This document shows, in pieces, positions 5,273-6,055 of a stretch of DNA of 6,055 nt (positions within the stretch are counted from its first letter, which is position 1; each line of letters opens with the position of its first letter). The notes beneath the pieces are model-generated. The model was not told where the DNA came from, made no database searches, and saw nothing but the letters and a program-made list of their open reading frames with translations. A program made the position numbers and the translations under genes. Origin of the DNA: Thiothrix sp. (lineage in GTDB: Bacteria; Pseudomonadota; Gammaproteobacteria; Thiotrichales; Thiotrichaceae); contig DRMA01000010.1 in the NCBI GenBank assembly GCA_011375245.1, positions 1 to 6,055 on the forward strand, in the 5' to 3' direction.

Positions 5273-6019
5273 ATGAAAATATTTAATACGCTTTGGTTAG
5301 GCGCAAGAGCCACTTTATTTTGGATTGGCTTTGCCATTAGTAACATTTTCTATGGGCTTAGCACTCCCGTTTTACTCCTGTTACCCACTAAAATAAGTTA
5401 TAAAATTCTGATGACATGGGGACCTATAAACGCATGGTGGCTAAAAGTCAGTTGTGGTGTTAAATATCGTATTAAAAACCCTGAAAATATTAATAAGAAG
5501 CATCCCCATATAGTGCTTGCCAACCATCAATCAACATGGGAAACAATGGTAATACCTGCCCTTATTCCACCTTTTGCTTGGGTACTCAAAAAAGAACTCT
5601 TTCGCATCCCTTTTTTTGGTTGGGCACTAAAAATTGCTGATCCCATTGCGATTGACCGTGTAGCAGGTCGCTTATCCATACAACAAATAAGAGCGCAAGG
5701 CAAAGCCAAACTTGATGCAGGATTTTGGGTTTGCATTTTTCCTGAAGGCACACGTGTTATGCCAGGTAAAAAAGAGCGTTATAAAAAAGGTGGTGCTATT
5801 TTGGCTTCTTATACAGGCTGCCCTATCATTCCTATTGCCCATAACGCAGGAGAAAGCTGGCCAAGACATAGTTTTATTAAAAAACCAGGGACAATTACGG
5901 TTAGCATTGGTCCCGTAATAAAAACCAAAGGACGCAAATCCATTGCAATCATTAAAGACGTTGAACGGTGGATAGAAGCAGAAAAAAAGGAACTACCTCC
6001 CATTAACCCAAAAAACTAA
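5273..6019 (+). CDS. plsC: 1-acyl-sn-glycerol-3-phosphate acyltransferase (PlsC-like)
   Basis: A 248-residue inner-membrane acyltransferase of the LPLAT/AGPAT family, which converts lysophosphatidic acid to phosphatidic acid in phospholipid synthesis. A hydrophobic N-terminal segment (about 12-38) anchors it. Motif I is NHQSTWE (84-90), an HX4E form in which H85 is the catalytic base and E90 replaces the usual aspartate. Motif II is IAIDR (125-129), motif III FPEGTR (156-161) and motif IV CPIIPIA (183-189). HQSTWET-type motifs are known in a proteobacterial subgroup, so activity is likely. The gene follows rdgB by 20 nt with only an A-rich upstream stretch instead of a clear ribosome binding site, suggesting dependence on upstream translation. 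Acyl acceptors other than lysophosphatidic acid cannot be excluded. Confidence 0.9.
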   Translation: MKIFNTLWLGARATLFWIGFAISNIFYGLSTPVLLLLPTKISYKILMTWGPINAWWLKVSCGVKYRIKNPENINKKHPHIVLANHQSTWETMVIPALIPPFAWVLKKELFRIPFFGWALKIADPIAIDRVAGRLSIQQIRAQGKAKLDAGFWVCIFPEGTRVMPGKKERYKKGGAILASYTGCPIIPIAHNAGESWPRHSFIKKPGTITVSIGPVIKTKGRKSIAIIKDVERWIEAEKKELPPINPKN

Positions 6020-6054
6020 TAATCAATGAGATAGACAGGTGCTTCACTAACAAT
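6016..6054 (-). CDS. Possible C-terminal end of a convergent gene (partial)
   Basis: On the minus strand the frame entering from the right edge is open for 12 codons, reads IVSEAPVYLIDY, and stops at TAG 6018-6016, overlapping the plsC stop tail to tail by two bases. The residues look protein-like, but the run is too short to exclude chance. Another minus frame is also open here (it stops only inside plsC), while the third stops at once. No family can be assigned. Confidence 0.3.
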   Translation of the reverse strand: MVSEAPVYLIDY

Positions 6055-6055
6055 G

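Noticed and set aside
5712..5918. Second plus-strand frame inside plsC.
   Set aside because: It lies in another frame across conserved PlsC motifs III and IV and has no independent support.
1..6055. CRISPR arrays, tRNA or rRNA genes, toxin-antitoxin or other defence systems.
   Set aside because: No regularly spaced repeats, no cloverleaf or rRNA-like stretches and no matching gene pairs were seen.

Overview
The window looks like a piece of an AT-rich proteobacterial chromosome, most likely gamma- or possibly betaproteobacterial. The evidence is a Wzz domain and tyrosine kinase fused in one chain (the Gram-negative arrangement), an rph-rdgB pair overlapping by ATGA, a PlsC of the HQSTWE type, and sigma70-like promoters with clear Shine-Dalgarno sites. 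I cannot name the genus from sequence alone.

Layout: (1) 1-111 appears to be the right end of an IS200/IS605-type element, with a stable 8-bp hairpin followed by TAGTTGAC. Most of the element, including its tnpB, would lie left of the window. (2) 112-366 is a leader with a good extended -10 promoter (194-222), a 7-bp hairpin just downstream of the predicted start of transcription, and a short GTG-started reading frame with a strong ribosome binding site that overlaps the next gene. (3) 367-2574 (+) encodes a 735-residue chain-length determinant/BY-type tyrosine autokinase (Wzc/GumC/ExoP type). (4) A nearly perfect 16-bp hairpin separates it from a convergent gene. (5) 2639-3529 (-) encodes a 10-helix EamA/DMT-family exporter with a GTG start. 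(6) 3530-3930 is a long divergent intergenic region. On the minus strand it holds a textbook intrinsic terminator, which sits in the apparent 5' leader of the transporter rather than after a recognised gene; a short possible reading frame lies upstream of it. A perfect -10 box for the rph operon is on the plus strand. (7) 3931-6019 (+) is a compact run of rph (RNase PH), rdgB (dITP/XTP pyrophosphatase) and plsC (1-acylglycerol-3-phosphate acyltransferase). (8) The last bases may be the tail of a convergent minus-strand gene.

The three-gene run is housekeeping: tRNA 3' end processing, nucleotide-pool cleaning and phospholipid synthesis, probably on one transcript. The Wzc-type kinase would regulate export and chain length of a surface polysaccharide, but no other polysaccharide gene is visible, so it looks like an orphan here. 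The transporter has no evident link to either neighbour.

I see no clearly novel multi-gene system. The points most worth a second look are the transporter leader (terminator plus a 10-nt long-range complementarity that joins a possible small reading frame to the ribosome-binding region), the overlapping GTG reading frame that suggests either coupled translation or a one-base frameshift at the start of the kinase gene, and the insertion-sequence end that abuts the kinase promoter region.
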